Positions 63,607-64,000 of a stretch of DNA of 64,000 nt are shown piece after piece (position 1 is the stretch's first letter; every line of letters begins with the position of its first letter). The notes under the pieces were generated by a model. The model saw only the letters and a list, made by a program, of their open reading frames with translations. It did not search any database and was not told the origin of the DNA. This DNA is from Lacticaseibacillus parakribbianus (GTDB taxonomy: Bacteria > Bacillota > Bacilli > Lactobacillales > Lactobacillaceae): NCBI RefSeq assembly GCF_025490915.1, contig NZ_JANQBA010000001.1, positions 310,001 through 374,000 on the forward strand, given 5' to 3'. The translations under genes and the position numbers were made by a program.

Positions 63607-63986
63607 GCTTCCGTCAGCCACGCCGACAGGTCGACCAGCGGCGCCTGGGCCCAAAGCTTCTCCAGGTTGTAAAAGGCCCGGGCATCGGGCACAAAGACGT
63701 CCACGACCAGGTCACCGAAGTCCATCAAGAGCCAGTTGCTGCCCTTCTTGCCCTCGATGCGAACCGCGGGGCCACCGGCCTCTGCGACCTTGTCATCAAT
63801 CGCATCGACGATGGCTTGGACCTGGCGATCGGAGCCGCCGGTCATGATCAGGAAGTAATCGGCCAGCAGGCTGACTTCCTTCATATCCAAGGCCACGATG
63901 TCCGTGGCCCGTTTGTCATCCGCGGCGCGAATCGCGATTTCAAGTAATTCTTCGGCTTTCAGAATGATTTCTCCTTTATTAGGCAC
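63603..63986 (-). CDS. rsfS: Ribosome silencing factor RsfS
   Basis: Binds L14 and blocks subunit joining in starvation. About 127 residues: AADDKRATDIVALDM, ADYFLIMTGGSDRQVQAI, EGKKGSNWLLMDFGDLVVDVF. Start uncertain: the only conventional start is GTG 63986, without a visible ribosome site, whereas AAAGGAG at about 63968-63974 would serve a rare start such as ATT followed by CTGAAAGCC. First visible gene of rsfS-yqeM-tmcAL-yceD; the upstream part is beyond the window. Confidence 0.92.
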   Translation of the reverse strand: MPNKGEIILKAEELLEIAIRAADDKRATDIVALDMKEVSLLADYFLIMTGGSDRQVQAIVDAIDDKVAEAGGPAVRIEGKKGSNWLLMDFGDLVVDVFVPDARAFYNLEKLWAQAPLVDLSAWLTEA

Positions 63987-64000
63987 GCGTTGTCACAAAC

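Overview
The window is a GC-rich chromosomal segment from a member of the Lactobacillaceae (Firmicutes). It may be a high-GC relative of the Lacticaseibacillus group, but that placement is inference. Support for the family comes from the order tdk-prfA-prmC-ywlC-glyA-upp, a SufCDSUB operon, a comG operon followed by a YtxK-type methyltransferase and ackA, a tmRNA tag ending in ALAA, and strong AGGAGG ribosome binding sites. Nothing here looks like a prophage, an insertion sequence or a CRISPR array. Most of the window is chromosomal backbone with several accessory surface and regulatory loci.

Layout. 1-5193 (minus): tdk-prfA-prmC-ywlC-glyA-upp. 5342-7060 (plus): a MurT-type lipid II amidation ligase without an adjacent gatD, then a small SHOCT-domain membrane protein. 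7199-12002 (minus): sufC-sufD-sufS-sufU-sufB, with overlapping genes. 12256-16961 (plus): a two-component system coupled to an ABC exporter. 17014-18444 (minus): a flavin-type split-barrel protein and a formylglycine-generating enzyme that keeps both catalytic cysteines. 18682-21192 (plus): two zinc-ribbon membrane proteins, the second TcaA-like. 21299-22741 (minus): a large unknown protein with an internal repeat. 22889-27262 (plus): a compact sortase-dependent pilus locus of two LPATG pilins and a class C sortase, followed at once by a promoter-to-terminator unit that may be a small RNA. 27438-28868 (minus): a C69 dipeptidase.

28961-31660 holds a 200-bp tandem duplication carrying two identical tRNA-Gln(CUG) genes, a TMEM175-like channel, a tRNA-Glu(CUC), a DsrE-like protein and two tiny hydrophobic ORFs. 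31715-36895 holds a Gfo/Idh/MocA oxidoreductase, a two-gene unit (Lys/Ala-stalk lipoprotein plus lipoprotein nuclease), pgi and a GlcU-like sugar transporter. 37292-37671 (minus) is the most interesting element: about 380 nt without a plausible gene, bounded by a near-consensus promoter and a strong terminator, and rich in hairpins. I matched it to no RNA family I can recall. 37745-43735 has a VanZ protein, an LTA synthase-type phosphoglycerol transferase, an FtsX-like half permease with an ATPase-like partner that lacks Walker A, and an SOS-controlled Y-family polymerase.

43736-50601 contains small membrane proteins, an ACT-domain protein, a YclJK-like two-component system, ssrA, a small lipoprotein and an amino acid permease. 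50698-56473 (minus) is comGA-GG, ytxK and ackA. 56583-59290 (minus) is an ArlRS-like two-component system followed by a MarR regulator. 59651-61075 is gnd. 61156-63986 is rsfS-yqeM-tmcAL-yceD.

Theme. The window has three two-component systems and several envelope functions: MurT, LTA synthase-like enzyme, pilus, TcaA-like protein, VanZ and surface lipoproteins. Codon starts were chosen from visible Shine-Dalgarno spacing and often differ from the longest open frame. Family assignments come from motif recognition by eye; no database search was run.
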